Position numbers and translations under genes: made by a program. Below, one piece after another: positions 26,862-38,800 of a DNA stretch of 64,000 nucleotides (position 1 is the stretch's first letter; the number at the start of each line of letters is the position of its first letter). This stretch comes from Streptomyces sp. NA02950 (lineage in GTDB: Bacteria; Actinomycetota; Actinomycetes; Streptomycetales; Streptomycetaceae): positions 7,842,001 to 7,906,000 of the forward strand of contig NZ_CP054916.1 of NCBI RefSeq assembly GCF_013364155.1. The letters run 5' to 3'. The notes beneath the pieces are model-generated. The model was not told the origin of the DNA and searched no databases. It saw only the letters and a program-made list of their open reading frames with translations.

Positions 26862-27612
26862 GCTCGACAAGCCGCTCCCTCACCGGCGTTGGCCGGGCGA
26901 AGAGGTAGTCATGGCCTCCCGGCCAGGATTGAACCTCGCAGGTACCCGAGGTGAGTCTCGACCAGGCCGTCATCTCGTCAGCGGTCATGAAATCGCGGTC
27001 GCCGAGCCATGCGGTCACCGGGCAGTCCAGGACCGGTTCCGAAGGGACGGGCAACTCCGCGGACAACGCCAGGTCCGCGTACCAGCGCCGCGTCAGCGGT
27101 TCCTGGAACTCCGCGGGGAGGTTCCGCCATTCTTCAACGCCGATCCCGCTCAGTTCGGCAAACTGTGCCAGGTCGATCTTGTCGATCTTTCCGCCGGGAA
27201 ACACGCGGGAGAAGCGGCTCTCGCTCGGATGTGGCCGGTACGAGCTGACGATCAGCCGCCGCAGCTCCCTGTCGGGCGCCAGCCAGGTCGCGATATGAGT
27301 ACCCACCAGGCCGCCCATGCTGTGGCCCAGTACGTAATACGGCACTTCCGGCAGGGCGGCCAGCGCGTGCGCGAACTCCTGGCGCAGTTGATCCAGTGTC
27401 CATTCCGGCGGCTCCGCGTAGCGGTCTTCCCGGCCGGGCGGCTGCACGAGGAGCAGGTCTATGTGGGGCGGCAGCCATTGCGTCCATGTCCAATACGCGC
27501 CGGCGGCGCCGCCGGCCGGCGGAACGCACACCAGACAGGCCTCGCCGGGCTGTGCGCCGGAGACTATGTGATGCAGCCACGGCGATGGCTTCCTGAGTGA
27601 CCTCTGACCCAT
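26836..27612 (-). CDS. Type II thioesterase
   Basis: A 258-aa alpha/beta hydrolase of the type II thioesterase family that edits polyketide or peptide carrier proteins by removing stalled acyl groups. The nucleophile motif is LGHSMGG, the Asp is in WLGDRDFM, and the His in WPGGHDYLF. It is the last gene of the polyketide operon. GAGG precedes ATG 27612, which lies 11 bp past the stop of the acyl-CoA dehydrogenase gene. If the terminal reductase is inactive, this protein could also release the product as free acid. Confidence 0.9.
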   Translation of the reverse strand: MGQRSLRKPSPWLHHIVSGAQPGEACLVCVPPAGGAAGAYWTWTQWLPPHIDLLLVQPPGREDRYAEPPEWTLDQLRQEFAHALAALPEVPYYVLGHSMGGLVGTHIATWLAPDRELRRLIVSSYRPHPSESRFSRVFPGGKIDKIDLAQFAELSGIGVEEWRNLPAEFQEPLTRRWYADLALSAELPVPSEPVLDCPVTAWLGDRDFMTADEMTAWSRLTSGTCEVQSWPGGHDYLFARPTPVRERLVELIVPGLPG

Positions 27613-27622
27613 GACCGCTACC

Positions 27623-28819
27623 TCAGATCCGACGATTGGGAGGGAGTACGAACCGCCGGAAGACGAGTTCACGCAGCACGTCGTCCCCGGCCTCGACGAT
27701 GGTCACCGCCCTGATGTCCCGGAGGTATTTGGATATGGGCAGGTCCGTCGTATAGCCCAGGCCGCCGAACATCTCCGACCCCACGGTGGCGATCTGCCAG
27801 CCGGTCTGACCACAGAACATCTTGGTGGTCAACGCGGACCGCAGCGCGCCGCGTCGGAGGAATTCGGCCGGCGGGTCGGGCATCGCCATCACGTCGTCGT
27901 ACTCACGCGCGGCCGCGAGGCACTGGTTGCGCATCACCTCGATCTGCATCTCCATCTGTCCGATCTTGCTCGCGAAAACGGCGTTCTCGATGAGCTTGTG
28001 GCCGCCCAGCGGTTTTGTGATCGCGTAGTCCAGACAGATATCGCGGATTCTCCTGGCCACGCCGAGCGCGATGGCCCCGATCAGGATCCTGCTGGAATTG
28101 AGGCCGACCTCGATGATCTTGAGTCCGGGACCGTTCAGGACATTGCCGCTCGGCACGGCGCAGTCGGTGAACGACACCTGGTAGGTGCCCGCCGACCGGA
28201 GACCGATCATGTCCCATCGTTTGACCACGCGGGCGCCCGGGGTGCCGCGGGGCACCAGGACCGCATGGTAGGAGGCGCCCTTTTCCCTTTCCCCGGCGGA
28301 CTTGGCGAACACGATGAGGTAGTCGGCGAAGCCGGAGTTGGTCGAGAACATCTTCTCGCCGTTGAGCACTACGTGATCGCCGCGTCTGGTCAGGGTGGTG
28401 GTGAGGTTGATCAGCTCGCTGCCGGCCTCCCGCTCGCTGCCCAGGGCGGCCGAGTAGCCGCCGTCACGCGTCATCGCCGTGAGGAACTCCTCCTTCAGCT
28501 CGGGCGATCCGTACAGCGAAACCATGGAGCTGCTGAGGACGGAGATCAGGAGTGTGAAGGCCGATCCCGCGTCGGCGTAGGCGAGCTCCGACACGATGTC
28601 GACGCTGTCGGCCAGGCCGAGGCCCGCGCCCCCGTACTCCGTGGGAAGCCACCAGTTCAGCAGCCCCTGCTTGTGCAGCGGCCGGTAGAGCTCCAAGGGC
28701 GGCTCGGCGCCCGAATCGAACTCCTCGTCGTGCCCGAGAAGAGTGGTCCTGGCGAACTCACGGAATGCCCGCAGCGCCTCTTCCGGCGACGATATCGGCG
28801 AGTGGTTCTCAGGATGCAT
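27623..28819 (-). CDS. Acyl-CoA dehydrogenase family flavoprotein
   Basis: A 398-aa FAD enzyme with the three-domain acyl-CoA dehydrogenase layout: N-terminal helices, a middle domain (YSAALGSEREAGSELINLTT, GEKMFSTNSGFADYLIV), and C-terminal helices with GGLGYTTDLPISKYLRDIR and VEAGDDVLRE. The expected catalytic Glu lies in TIVEAGDD. In PKS operons such enzymes oxidise acyl-CoA or acyl-carrier substrates or make extender units. Here it may act on the short methyl-branched chain; no substrate can be read from sequence. Confidence 0.88.
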   Translation of the reverse strand: MHPENHSPISSPEEALRAFREFARTTLLGHDEEFDSGAEPPLELYRPLHKQGLLNWWLPTEYGGAGLGLADSVDIVSELAYADAGSAFTLLISVLSSSMVSLYGSPELKEEFLTAMTRDGGYSAALGSEREAGSELINLTTTLTRRGDHVVLNGEKMFSTNSGFADYLIVFAKSAGEREKGASYHAVLVPRGTPGARVVKRWDMIGLRSAGTYQVSFTDCAVPSGNVLNGPGLKIIEVGLNSSRILIGAIALGVARRIRDICLDYAITKPLGGHKLIENAVFASKIGQMEMQIEVMRNQCLAAAREYDDVMAMPDPPAEFLRRGALRSALTTKMFCGQTGWQIATVGSEMFGGLGYTTDLPISKYLRDIRAVTIVEAGDDVLRELVFRRFVLPPNRRI

Positions 28820-28831
28820 CGCTTCGTCCTT

Positions 28832-29266
28832 TCAGAACACGGGCGGCGGGAAAAAGCGCCGGAACGTGAAGGCTTCCGGGGTCGGTCCCTTGGCGTTGAG
28901 CATCCCGAGCCGGGCCATGCTCTCCTCGACGTCGGGGAGGCTGCCCGCGGGCAGCCACCACAGGACCGACGGAGCGCCGCGCGGCGGCTTGAACCATTTC
29001 CGTCGTATCCGGAGGGAGTCGGCGTGCTCGCCCCGGTAGGTGAAGTCCCGAAGCGATTCCAGGGTCTCCCATACCGAGACGTTCACCATGTACGGGTCCT
29101 CGGGGAGATCGAACAGGGATTCAAGTCGGAAGACGAACCCCGGCGCCTTACGGGCCAGGGCGTCGACGCTCAGGGCCAGCTCATGGAAGTCGGCGAGGGT
29201 CTCCGACTTCAGCGAGTCGACCGCGTAGAGGATGTTCGCCTGGGCGAGGTGATAGTCGCCGCTCAT
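28832..29266 (-). CDS. DUF3291 domain protein
   Basis: A 144-aa protein matching DUF3291, a dimeric alpha/beta-barrel-like family ([56 protein letters not shown]). Relatives include small cofactor-free oxygenases, but catalysis has not been established for DUF3291. Its ATG overlaps the stop of the extension PKS (ATGA), so it is coupled to it and probably acts on the product or an intermediate. Confidence 0.82.
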   Translation of the reverse strand: MSGDYHLAQANILYAVDSLKSETLADFHELALSVDALARKAPGFVFRLESLFDLPEDPYMVNVSVWETLESLRDFTYRGEHADSLRIRRKWFKPPRGAPSVLWWLPAGSLPDVEESMARLGMLNAKGPTPEAFTFRRFFPPPVF

Positions 29267-32200
29267 CGCCTGGAAGCCTCCTCCGGGGTCGGCAGGTAAC
29301 CCGTTGCGATGAAGTAGTCGATGTGCGCGGCGAGCACCTCCGCGGTCACCGGTGAGCAGGACACGCCGACAGACGCGAGGGTGTCGCGCGTGGCGGCAGA
29401 CTCGAATGTCAGGCTGCCGTGGCCGTCGGGGTCCAGCGCGATCTCGGAGAAGGCCTCGAGCACCGGGTAGGCGGCGTTGTCCGGATCGCTGCCCACCATG
29501 TCGGCCCACAGCCCCGGCGGAAGCTCCGCCAGGGGATAGCCGCGGGCGGTGAGGCCGGCGATGACCGAGGCGAAGGGCACCCGGTCCGGGTTGGACAGGT
29601 GGAAGGTCCCGCCGAGCGACGGCCCGTGGCAGGCCAGGGCGGCAACGGCCGCCGCCGCGTAATCGACGGGGACGATATCACTGGTCAGCTCGGTCATGGG
29701 TGCCGCGCCCGCCTGGACGCAGCCCTTCACCACACGCCAGAGCAGGTCCTCTGCCCGGCACGCCCCGGTCCTGTGGTCGCCGAACGCCCGGGACACCCGG
29801 TACATCGAGACGGGCAGCCCGCGTTCGCGCGCGACGGCGACCAGCCCCTCCGCGAACCACATGCTCTGCTCATAGCCCTGCGACAGGGCCGAGGGCGGGC
29901 CGGTGAGCGAGTCCTCGGCCAGCGGCTGCCCGTCGGGGCCCGGCTGCCCGAAGACGGCGAGCGTCGAGAGGTGGTGCACCGGCACCGTCCGGTGCCGCGC
30001 GGCCAGCCGCAGCACCTCCTCGGTCCCGGTCGCGTCCGCGGGCCCGGGATCCTCGGAGCGGTACAGCTCGTCGACGACGGCGTCGCAGTGGAAGACGCCG
30101 TCGGCCGTCCTGGCCAGCGCGTCGAACTCGTCCTCCGTCAAGCCGAGGCGGGGCTTGGCGAGATCCCCGGGCATCGGAACCGTCCGGTCGGACACGTCAT
30201 CGTCCCGGAGCCGGTAACGGCGCATCGTCTCGCGCAGCTGTGCCGCGCCCTCGTCGGCGTCGGCCGCCCCGACCAGGCAGTACACGGTGGCCGAGGTCCG
30301 GTCGAGCAGTTCGCGCAGCAGGAAGGCGCCGAGGAATCCCGTTCCGCCGGTGACGAACAGGTGCTTCGCATCCACCAGGGAGGCGGGGGCGGAGTCCGCG
30401 GCGGGCACGATGTCGTCGGCCAGCCGCACCTGCGCCGGGGGAGCCTCCTGAGCCGCCGCCGGGGGCGTCTCGTCCTCGTCGGCCAGGATCGCGGCGATGC
30501 GTGCCGCGAGCCCGTCGGGCGTCGGAGTCTGGAAGACTGCGTTGGTCGACAGATGCCCGGTCAGTCCGAGCAAGTGCACCAGCCGGTTACGGAGTTCGAG
30601 AGACGCCAGGGAATCGAAGCCGAGCGCCATCAGCGGCAGGTCGGGGGCGACATCGTCGGCCGAGGGGAGGTTCGCGACCTCGGCGGCGTGCTGGGCGACG
30701 ATCCGGACCAGTTCGGCATGCCGCCGCTCGGCGGGCAGGCCGATGAGGAACGCGCGGAGCCGCTCGCGTTCTCCCGCGCTGGTGTCCACCTTCACCGCGC
30801 TCTTGGCCTGGCGAAGCCGCGGCGCGTCCCGGACGATGTCCCGGAGCATCGCCGGGATGAGTTGTGCGTCAACAGCCCTGGTCAACTGGATACGACAGGG
30901 GATGGCGAGCGGGCTGTCGGCGGCACGGGCCGCGTCGAACAGCGCGCAGCCGTCTTGGGCGTCCAGCGGCAGCAGGCCCCACCGGCCGAGCCGGGCGTGG
31001 TCCACCTCGGTCAGGCCCCCGGTCATGCCGGTGTCGATTTCCCACGGCCCCCAGGCCAGCGAGACGCCCGGCAGCCCTCGCGCCCGGCGGTGGTGCATCA
31101 GTGCGTCGAGGAAGGCGTTGGCCGCCGCGTAGTTGGCCTGCCCCGGCGTGCCGAGGACACCCGCCACCGAGGAGTACATGATGAATCCGGACAGCTCACG
31201 GTCTTCGGTCAGCAGGTGCAGGTTCGCGGCGCCGTCCACCTTGGCGCGCATGACGCGCTCGATCGATGCGTCGGTGAGCGTCTCGATGGTCCCGTCGTCG
31301 AGGACTCCGGCCGCGTGGACCACCGCCCCGAGCGGCCGGTCGGCGGGGAGGGAGCTCAGCAGCGCGGACAGCGCGTCGTAGTCGGCGACGTCGCAGGCCA
31401 CGATCTGGGCGGAGGCCCCCAGTTCGGCCAGCTCCGCGACGAGTTCGCGGGCCCCGGGGGAGCTCTCGCCGCGTCGGCCGGCCAGCACCAGGTGCCGGAT
31501 TCCGTGCTCCGCCGCCAGATGCCGCGCGAGCAGCCCGCCGAGTCCGCCGGTTCCCCCCGTGATCAGTACGGTCTGATCCGGGCCGGCCAGCGGCGGGGCC
31601 GCCGACTCGGTGCGCAGCGGACCGATCCGCGGCGTGCTCAGATGACCGCCGCGGATCGCGATCTGTTCCTCCGCGGTCTGCAAGGCCCGCGGCAGCGCGC
31701 TGGCGGACGACGGCTCGTCGTCGAGGTCCACCAGGACGAACCGGCCGGGATACTCGGCCTGAGCCGTTCTGACCAGACCCCATACCGAGGCGCCCGCGAG
31801 ATCGGCCACGTCCTCGTCGGGCACCGTCCCGACCGCGCGGTGCGTGATCACCGCGAGCCGGGCCGGGGAGTCCCCGGTGGCGGTCAGCCACTCCCTGATC
31901 CCGGACAGCACCCGCCGCACGTCGTCGACGGCCGAACGGGCCAGCACGGCGGCAGCGTCGCGGCCGTTGGCCCCGGCGGGGTCGGTGATGGGGTCGGGGG
32001 CGGGGGAGACGTCGAGCAGCACCGGACCTGGCAGGCGCGCGGCCGACGCGGCATCCTCGCAGGTGCCGAACTCGACTCCGGCGTCGGCGAGCAGGCGGCC
32101 CAGGGCATCGCCGCCAGTGGCGAGCACCCGGAGCCCCTCGTCGGGCAAGGCGTCGACCGGAGGCGCCAGGGAGGTCCACCGGACCGCGGAGAGGGCCTGC

Positions 32201-35200
32201 ACCGTCCCCCGCAGCAAGGACCCGGCGGGCCGGAAGGCCAGCGTCGCGATCCGGCCGACGGGGTTTCCCGAGCCGTCGGCGAGATCGACGCTGAATTCGG
32301 CGTCGCCGGTCGTCTTGATGCGCGCGCGGACCGCGGCGGCCCCGAACGCATACAGGCCGACCCCCGTCCAGGTGAACGGCAGGACCGCTTCCTTCTTGAG
32401 CGTGTTGTTGTCGGCCATCGCGGCGAGACAGCCGTGCAGCGCCGCGTCGGCCAGTGCCGGATGCAGACCGTACGGCGTGGCGTCCGGGGTGATCTCCGCG
32501 GGCAGGCGAGATTCCGCGAAGAATTCGTCGCCGCGCCGCCACAGGCCCTTCAGACCGCGGAAGACGGGGCCGTACGTCATCCCGGCCCGTTCTGCCAGGT
32601 CGTAAACGGCGTCCACGTCCATCGGCTCGGCTCCGGGCGGCGGCCACTCGGCGAAGCCGTCGTTCGGCGGCTCCCACGACGGGGACAGCACACCGGTCGC
32701 ATGGCGGGTCCACTCGCCGATGCCACCGCGCCGGGAGTGCACGCTGACGCTGCGCCTTCCCTCCTCGTCCACGGTGCCGACGGCGAGTTGGAGTTGGACG
32801 GCGTCATCGTCGGGCAGCACCAACGGGGCCTCGAGGACGAGCTCGTCCACCCATTCGGCACCCACCTGCTCCCCTGCCCGCAAGGCGAGTTCCAGGATGG
32901 CGGTGCCCGGGAGGACCACCTCCTCTCCGACGGCGTGATCCGCCAGCCACGGATGGCTGTCGAGCGACAGCCGGGCGGTGAACAGGTGCCCGTCCATGTC
33001 CGCAAGCTGCACACCGGCGCCGATGAGCGGGTGCGTGGGGCGCTCGAGTCCGGCGGCGGCGAGATCGGTCAGCCCGGCGCGCGGCGATTCGCTGAGCCAG
33101 TAGCGTTCGCGTTGGAAGGGGTAGGTGGGCAGGGGGACGCGGCGGGGCTGGGCCGGGGCGAAGTGGGTGTTCCAGTCGACCGGCACGCCGTGGGCGTGGG
33201 CTTGGGCGACGGAGGTTGTCATGCGGTCCGGGCCGCCGTCGTCGCGACGCAGTGTGCCGATCACCGCGGCGCCCGCTCCTGTCGCTTCGATGGTGCTTTC
33301 CAACCCGAACGCCATGACGGGGTGCGGGCTGATCTCGATGAACACGTGGTGGCCGGATGTCAGCAGGTTGCGTGAGGCCGTCTCGACTGCCACCGGCCGA
33401 CGCAGGTTGCGCCACCAGTACTCCGCATCAAGCTCTTCATGGTCGATCTGTGCTCCGGTCACTGTCGAGACCATCGGCACCGTCCCCGCCCGCGGCCGCA
33501 CTCCCGTCAGTGTGTCCAGCAGCTCTTGCCTGATCGGGTCGACATCAGCGCTGTGTGACGCGTAATCCACGTTGATGATGCGGGCGAGGATGCCGGCGGC
33601 CTCGCATTCGGCTTGCAACTCCGCGATGGCTTCCGGGTCACCGCTCACCGCCACCGACTCCGGGCCGTTCACCGCCGCCACCGACAGCCGCGTTCCCCAC
33701 CGGGCCGTCCGCTCCCGCGCCTGCGCTGCCCCCAGCCCGAGCGACAGCATCGCTCCGCTTCCCAGCAGGGGAGCCAGCGCCTGACTGCGTCGCGCCACCA
33801 CCCGCGCTCCGTCGTCCAGTGACAGGGCCCCGGCCACGCATGCCGCGGCGATCTCTCCTTGGGAATGCCCGACCACAGCGGCCGGTTCGACTCCGTACTC
33901 TCGCCACACCTGCGCGAGCGACACCATCACTGCCCATAACACCGGTTGTACGACGTCGACCCGGTCAAGACTCGGTGCCCCTGCCGAACCGTCCAGCACA
34001 TCCGCCAGTGACCACGGCACATAACGCTCCAGCGCCTCACCGCACGTCGCCAGGCACTCCGCGAACACGGGGGAGGATTCCGCCAAGGCGGCCGCCATCC
34101 CCGGCCACTGCCCGCCTTGGCCGGGAAACACGAAGACCGGTCGCGCGTCCGCCCATGCCGTTCCCCGCACCACCTGCGGAGCCGACTCCCCACGCGACAA
34201 TGAGGCGAGCCCCGATACCAGTTGCTCGCGGCCCGAGCCCACCACCACGGCCCGATGGTCGAACCGCGACCGTGTCACCGCCAGTGAGAACGCCACATCC
34301 TCGGGCCGTTCGGTCTCCGCCACCGGAAGCAACTGGGCCGCCTGCGCCCGCAGTCCGGCCTCACTCCGTGCCGACACCACCCACGGCATCACCGAGGGCC
34401 GGGCAGTCCCCGCCGCACCGGAATCGCCGACCCGCGGCGTTTCCTCCGGCGGCTCCTGTGGCGCCTCCTCTATGATCACGTGCGCGTTCGTTCCGCTCAC
34501 GCCGAAGGACGACACCCCGCATCGCCGCGGCCGATCCCTTCGCGGCCACTCCACCGCCTCCGCCAGCGGCACCACCCCGCTGCCGTCCCAGTCCACATGA
34601 GGTGACGGCGATGAGAAATGCACCAGTCCCGGAAGCACCCCGTGCTGCAACGCCATCACCATCTTGGCCACCCCCGCCACACCGGCGGCCGCCTGCGCAT
34701 GACCGATATTCGACTTCACACTCCCCACCCACAACGGCCGCTCCGCCGGACGGTCGGCCCCATACGTCGCGATGAGGGCTCCCGCCTCGATCGGGTCTCC
34801 GAGCGTGGTGCCGGTCCCGTGTGCCTCTACCGCGTCCACATCGGCGGGCGACAGGCCGGAGGCTTGCAGGGCATCGCGGATGACCCGCTGCTGCGATGGC
34901 CCGTTCGGCGCGGTCAGGCCGTTGCTCGCGCCATCGGAGTTGACCGCGGAGCCGCGGATCACCGCGAGGACCCGATGGCCGTTCGCCCGGGCATCCGACA
35001 GCCGCTCCAACAGGAGAATCCCGGCGCCCTCGCCCCACCCCGCCCCGTCCGCGCTGTCGGAGAACGGTTTGGACCGGCCGTCGGGCGACAGCGCGCCCTG
35101 CCGTGACATCTCGGTGATCACACGCGGTTGGCACATCACCGTCGCGCCGCCCGCCATCGCGAGCGAACACTCGCCGCGACGCAGCGATTCGGCCGCCGCG

Positions 35201-35823
35201 TGCAGCGCGACAAGCGACGAGGAGCACGCCGTATCGATCGTGATCGCCGGCCCCTGAAGGCCCATCGTGTAGGCGATCCGTCCGGAGGCGACGCTCCCGA
35301 GCTCCCCGGTCAGCAGGTATCCCTCCGCCTCATTCGGCGGGGACTGAAGGGGGAGGCTGTAGTCCTGGTAGATCACACCGGCGAAGACGCCGGTGCGGCT
35401 GCCGACGAGGGTGGCCGGGTCGATGCCGGCCCGCTCGAAGGATTCCCACGCGCATTCGAGCAGCAACCGCTGCTGCGGATTGATGGCAGCGGCCTCCCGC
35501 GGCGTGATCCCGAAGAACCCCGCGTCGAAGTAGGCGGCATCCCGCAGGAACCCGCCCTCGCGCACGGGGGTCGTTCCAGGGTGATCCGCATCGGGGTGGT
35601 AGAGGCTGTCGGTGTCCCAGCCGCGGTCGGTGGGGAACGGCGCGATCGCGTCGCCGTCGGCCGCCACAAGCTCCCATAAGTCTTCTGGCGACATCACACC
35701 GCCGGGGAACCTGCACGACATCCCGATGATCGCGATCGGCTCGGTGATCCTCGCCTTGAGCCGCTCGTTCTCCTTCAAAGACTCGCGCAGCGCCTCGACC
35801 AATTCGTCAACAGACGTGTTCAA
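29263..35823 (-). CDS. Type I polyketide synthase extension module: KS-AT-DH-KR-ACP-terminal reductase
   Basis: 2186 aa. Order: N-terminal docking coiled coil (1-27); KS with active DTACSSS near 199 and [10 protein letters not shown] near 336; AT with GHSQGE near 651, RVDVVQ and YASHS, the methylmalonyl pattern; DH with [11 protein letters not shown] near 965 (the second conserved Gly is Glu) and DAALHG near 1128; KR with GTGGLGG near 1425 and LDD, the B-type mark; no ER; ACP with LGFDSLAS near 1734; and a C-terminal thioester-reductase domain from about 1820 ([18 protein letters not shown]). In the reductase YxxxK is YEQSM near 1986, and the usual HNGA-VN segment is HCDAVVD, so it may be dead. 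The TTG start has GAGGAGG. Predicted chain: 2-methyl-2-pentenoyl. Confidence 0.92.
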   Translation of the reverse strand: MNTSVDELVEALRESLKENERLKARITEPIAIIGMSCRFPGGVMSPEDLWELVAADGDAIAPFPTDRGWDTDSLYHPDADHPGTTPVREGGFLRDAAYFDAGFFGITPREAAAINPQQRLLLECAWESFERAGIDPATLVGSRTGVFAGVIYQDYSLPLQSPPNEAEGYLLTGELGSVASGRIAYTMGLQGPAITIDTACSSSLVALHAAAESLRRGECSLAMAGGATVMCQPRVITEMSRQGALSPDGRSKPFSDSADGAGWGEGAGILLLERLSDARANGHRVLAVIRGSAVNSDGASNGLTAPNGPSQQRVIRDALQASGLSPADVDAVEAHGTGTTLGDPIEAGALIATYGADRPAERPLWVGSVKSNIGHAQAAAGVAGVAKMVMALQHGVLPGLVHFSSPSPHVDWDGSGVVPLAEAVEWPRRDRPRRCGVSSFGVSGTNAHVIIEEAPQEPPEETPRVGDSGAAGTARPSVMPWVVSARSEAGLRAQAAQLLPVAETERPEDVAFSLAVTRSRFDHRAVVVGSGREQLVSGLASLSRGESAPQVVRGTAWADARPVFVFPGQGGQWPGMAAALAESSPVFAECLATCGEALERYVPWSLADVLDGSAGAPSLDRVDVVQPVLWAVMVSLAQVWREYGVEPAAVVGHSQGEIAAACVAGALSLDDGARVVARRSQALAPLLGSGAMLSLGLGAAQARERTARWGTRLSVAAVNGPESVAVSGDPEAIAELQAECEAAGILARIINVDYASHSADVDPIRQELLDTLTGVRPRAGTVPMVSTVTGAQIDHEELDAEYWWRNLRRPVAVETASRNLLTSGHHVFIEISPHPVMAFGLESTIEATGAGAAVIGTLRRDDGGPDRMTTSVAQAHAHGVPVDWNTHFAPAQPRRVPLPTYPFQRERYWLSESPRAGLTDLAAAGLERPTHPLIGAGVQLADMDGHLFTARLSLDSHPWLADHAVGEEVVLPGTAILELALRAGEQVGAEWVDELVLEAPLVLPDDDAVQLQLAVGTVDEEGRRSVSVHSRRGGIGEWTRHATGVLSPSWEPPNDGFAEWPPPGAEPMDVDAVYDLAERAGMTYGPVFRGLKGLWRRGDEFFAESRLPAEITPDATPYGLHPALADAALHGCLAAMADNNTLKKEAVLPFTWTGVGLYAFGAAAVRARIKTTGDAEFSVDLADGSGNPVGRIATLAFRPAGSLLRGTVQALSAVRWTSLAPPVDALPDEGLRVLATGGDALGRLLADAGVEFGTCEDAASAARLPGPVLLDVSPAPDPITDPAGANGRDAAAVLARSAVDDVRRVLSGIREWLTATGDSPARLAVITHRAVGTVPDEDVADLAGASVWGLVRTAQAEYPGRFVLVDLDDEPSSASALPRALQTAEEQIAIRGGHLSTPRIGPLRTESAAPPLAGPDQTVLITGGTGGLGGLLARHLAAEHGIRHLVLAGRRGESSPGARELVAELAELGASAQIVACDVADYDALSALLSSLPADRPLGAVVHAAGVLDDGTIETLTDASIERVMRAKVDGAANLHLLTEDRELSGFIMYSSVAGVLGTPGQANYAAANAFLDALMHHRRARGLPGVSLAWGPWEIDTGMTGGLTEVDHARLGRWGLLPLDAQDGCALFDAARAADSPLAIPCRIQLTRAVDAQLIPAMLRDIVRDAPRLRQAKSAVKVDTSAGERERLRAFLIGLPAERRHAELVRIVAQHAAEVANLPSADDVAPDLPLMALGFDSLASLELRNRLVHLLGLTGHLSTNAVFQTPTPDGLAARIAAILADEDETPPAAAQEAPPAQVRLADDIVPAADSAPASLVDAKHLFVTGGTGFLGAFLLRELLDRTSATVYCLVGAADADEGAAQLRETMRRYRLRDDDVSDRTVPMPGDLAKPRLGLTEDEFDALARTADGVFHCDAVVDELYRSEDPGPADATGTEEVLRLAARHRTVPVHHLSTLAVFGQPGPDGQPLAEDSLTGPPSALSQGYEQSMWFAEGLVAVARERGLPVSMYRVSRAFGDHRTGACRAEDLLWRVVKGCVQAGAAPMTELTSDIVPVDYAAAAVAALACHGPSLGGTFHLSNPDRVPFASVIAGLTARGYPLAELPPGLWADMVGSDPDNAAYPVLEAFSEIALDPDGHGSLTFESAATRDTLASVGVSCSPVTAEVLAAHIDYFIATGYLPTPEEASRR
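33121..34793 (-). repeat. Long KS-AT repeat, copy in the extension PKS
   Basis: About 1.67 kb covering the C-terminal part of the KS, the linker and the AT is nearly identical to 36382-38055 in the loading PKS gene, with an offset of about 3261 bp throughout. Differences cluster in short patches. This indicates a recent duplication or ongoing gene conversion between the two modules. Confidence 0.88.
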
Positions 35824-35872
35824 CGTGCCTCCTCAAACATGAGCGATCCCGAAATAAGCAGCCGATGGCTGA

Positions 35873-38800
35873 TCAGCCGACGTCACCTGGGCGCTTCTTG
35901 CGCAGCGCCAGCCGCACCAGCTCATCGCCGTCCATGTCGTCGAACGCGCGCTCGGCGCGAGCCGCGGGCACCGGGGCGGCGTCGTGACCGGCGTCGTCGG
36001 GGCTGTCCGGGCCGAGCTTGGCGAGCAGATAGTCGACGAGCTCACGCGGTGAGGGGTAGTCATAGATGAGGGTGGTCGGCAGCCGGAGCCCCGTCGCCGC
36101 GCACAGCCGGTTACGGAGTTCCACGCTGGTCATCGACTCGAACCCCAGCGCCTTGAACGTGAGGTCCACCGCGACCTGAGCCGGCGTTTCCAGGCCGAGT
36201 ACGGCGGCGATCTCGCCCGCCAGCAGATCCCGCACATCGCCCGGGGCGGTGACCGTGCGGCCCCCCGCGGCCCGCAGCTCCTGTTCGGCGGCCGCCGCGA
36301 CGGGTCCGACGCCGTCGGCCAGATCCCCGCCGGCCGCGGACAGACCGGGAGCGGTGAGCCAGTAGCGCCGACGCTGGAAGGGGTAGGTGGGCAGGGGGAC
36401 GCGGCGGGGTCGGGCTGGGGCGAAGTGGGTGTTCCAGTCGACCGGCACGCCGTGGGCGTGGGCTTGGGCGAGGGAGGTTGTCATGCGGTCCAGGCCACCG
36501 TCGTCGCGGCGCAGTGTGCCGATCACCGCGGCGTCGGCCTCTGTCGCTTCGATGGTGCCTTCCAACCCGAACGCCATGACGGGGTGCGGGCTGATCTCGA
36601 TGAACACGTGGTGGCCGGATGTCAGCAGGTTGCGTGAGGCCGTCTCGAATTCCACCGGCCGGCGCAGGTTGCGCCACCAGTACTCCGCGTCAAGCTGCTC
36701 GTGACAGATCAGTGCTCCGGTCACTGTCGAGATCATCGGCACCGATCCCGTTCGCGGCCGTACCTCCGTCAGCGCGTCCAGCAGCTCTTGTTCGATCGGG
36801 TCGACGTGATTGCTGTGTGACGCGTAATCCGCGTTGATGGTGCGGGCGCGGATGCCGGCGGCCCCGCATTCGGCTCGCAACTCCGCGATGGCTTCCGGGT
36901 CACCGCTCACCGCCACCGACTCCGGGCCGTTCACCGCCGCCACCGACAGCCGCGCCCCCCACCGGGCCGTCCGCTCCCGCGCCTGCGCTGCCCCCAGCCC
37001 CAGTGACAGCATCGCTCCGCTGCCTGACAGCGGCACCACCAACTGGCTGCGTCGCGCCACCACCCGCGCTCCGTCGTCCAGTGACAGGGCCCCGGCCACG
37101 CATGCCGCGGCGATCTCTCCTTGGGAATGCCCGACCACAGCGGCCGGTTCGACTCCGTACTCTCGCCACACCTGCGCGAGCGACACCATCACTGCCCATA
37201 ACACCGGTTGTACGACGTCGACCCGGTCAAGACTCGGTGCCCCTGCCGAACCGTCCAGCACATCCGCCAGTGACCACGGCACATAACGCTCCAGCGCCTC
37301 ACCGCACGTCGCCAGGCACTCCGCGAACACGGGGGAGGATTCCGCCAAGGCGGCCGCCATCCCCGGCCACTGCCCGCCTTGGCCGGGAAACACGAAGACC
37401 GGTCGCGCGTCCGCCCATGCCGTTCCCCGCACCACCTGCGGAGCCGACTCCCCACGCGACAATGAGGCGAGCCCCGATACCAGTTGCTCGCGGCCCGAGC
37501 CCACCACCACGGCCCGATGGTCGAACCGCGACCGTGTCACCGCCAGTGAGAACGCCACGTCTTCGGGCCGTTCGGTTTCCGCCACCGCAAGCAACTGGGC
37601 CGCCTGCGCCCGCAGTCCGGCCTCACTCCGTGCCGACACCACCCACGGCATCACCGAGGGCCGGGCAGTCCCCGCCGCACCGGAATCGCCGACCCGCGGC
37701 GCTTCCTCCGGCGGCTCCTGTGGCGCCTCCTCTAAGATCACGTGCGCGTTGGTCCCGCTCACGCCGAAGGACGACACCCCGCACCGCCGCGGCCGATCCC
37801 TTCGCGGCCACTCCACCGCCTCCGCCAGCGGCACCACCCCGCTGCCGTCCCAGTCCACATGAGGCGACGGCGATGAGAAATGCACCAGTCCCGGAAGCAC
37901 CCCGTGCTGCAACGCCATCACCATCTTGGCCACCCCCGCCACACCGGCGGCCGCCTGCGCATGACCGATATTCGACTTCACACTCCCCACCCACAACGGC
38001 CGCCCCGCCGGACGGTCGGCCCCGTACGTCGCGATGAGGGCTCCCGCTTCTGCCCGGTCACCGGCCCTGGTCCCCGATCCGTGTGCCTCCACCGCGTCCA
38101 CATCGGCGGGCGACAGGCCGGCGTTGGCCAGCGCCCGGACGATCAGCCGTTCCTGCGCGGGAGCACTCGGCACGACCAGACCCTCGGTCGCGCCGGCGGA
38201 GTTGACCGCGGAGCCGCGGATCACCGCGAGGACCCGGTGGCCGTTCGCCCGGGCATCCGACAGCCGGGCGAGCATGATCATGCCCGCCCCCTCGGACCAG
38301 ACGGTGCCGTCCGCGTCAGCGGAGAAGGGCTTCGGCCTGCCGTCCGGCGTGAGCCCCTGCTGCCGGGTGAACTCGGTGAAGAACCCCGGTGCGGGCATGA
38401 CCGAGACGCCGCCGGCCAGCGCGAGGTCGCATTCCCCGGCCCGGAGCGCCTGCACTGCCAGGTGGATCGCGACCAGAGAACCGGAAGAAGCGGTGTCTAT
38501 CGTGATCGTCGGCCCGACGACCCCCAGTGTGTAGGCGATCCGGCCGCTGATCGCGCTGGGTATGTTCCCGGTGAGCATCAGCCCCGAGGAGCCCTCCGGC
38601 GCCAGATGCATCGGCGGCCCGTACTCGGTCGACAGCCGCGCCGCGAACACACCCATGTTCATCCCGCTCACCGATAGCGGGTCCAGCATGGCGCGTTCAC
38701 ATGCCTCCCACGACACCTCGAGCAAGATACGCTGCTCGGGATGCATAGCGAGCGCCTCTCGCGGCGATATGCTGAAAAACGAGGCGTCAAATTCGGCGGC

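Noticed and set aside
29419..33375. A 1318-codon open frame on the plus strand opposite the PKS gene
   Set aside because: It is the antisense shadow of GC-rich PKS coding sequence: Arg/Gly-rich, no domains, and the minus strand has unmistakable PKS motifs.
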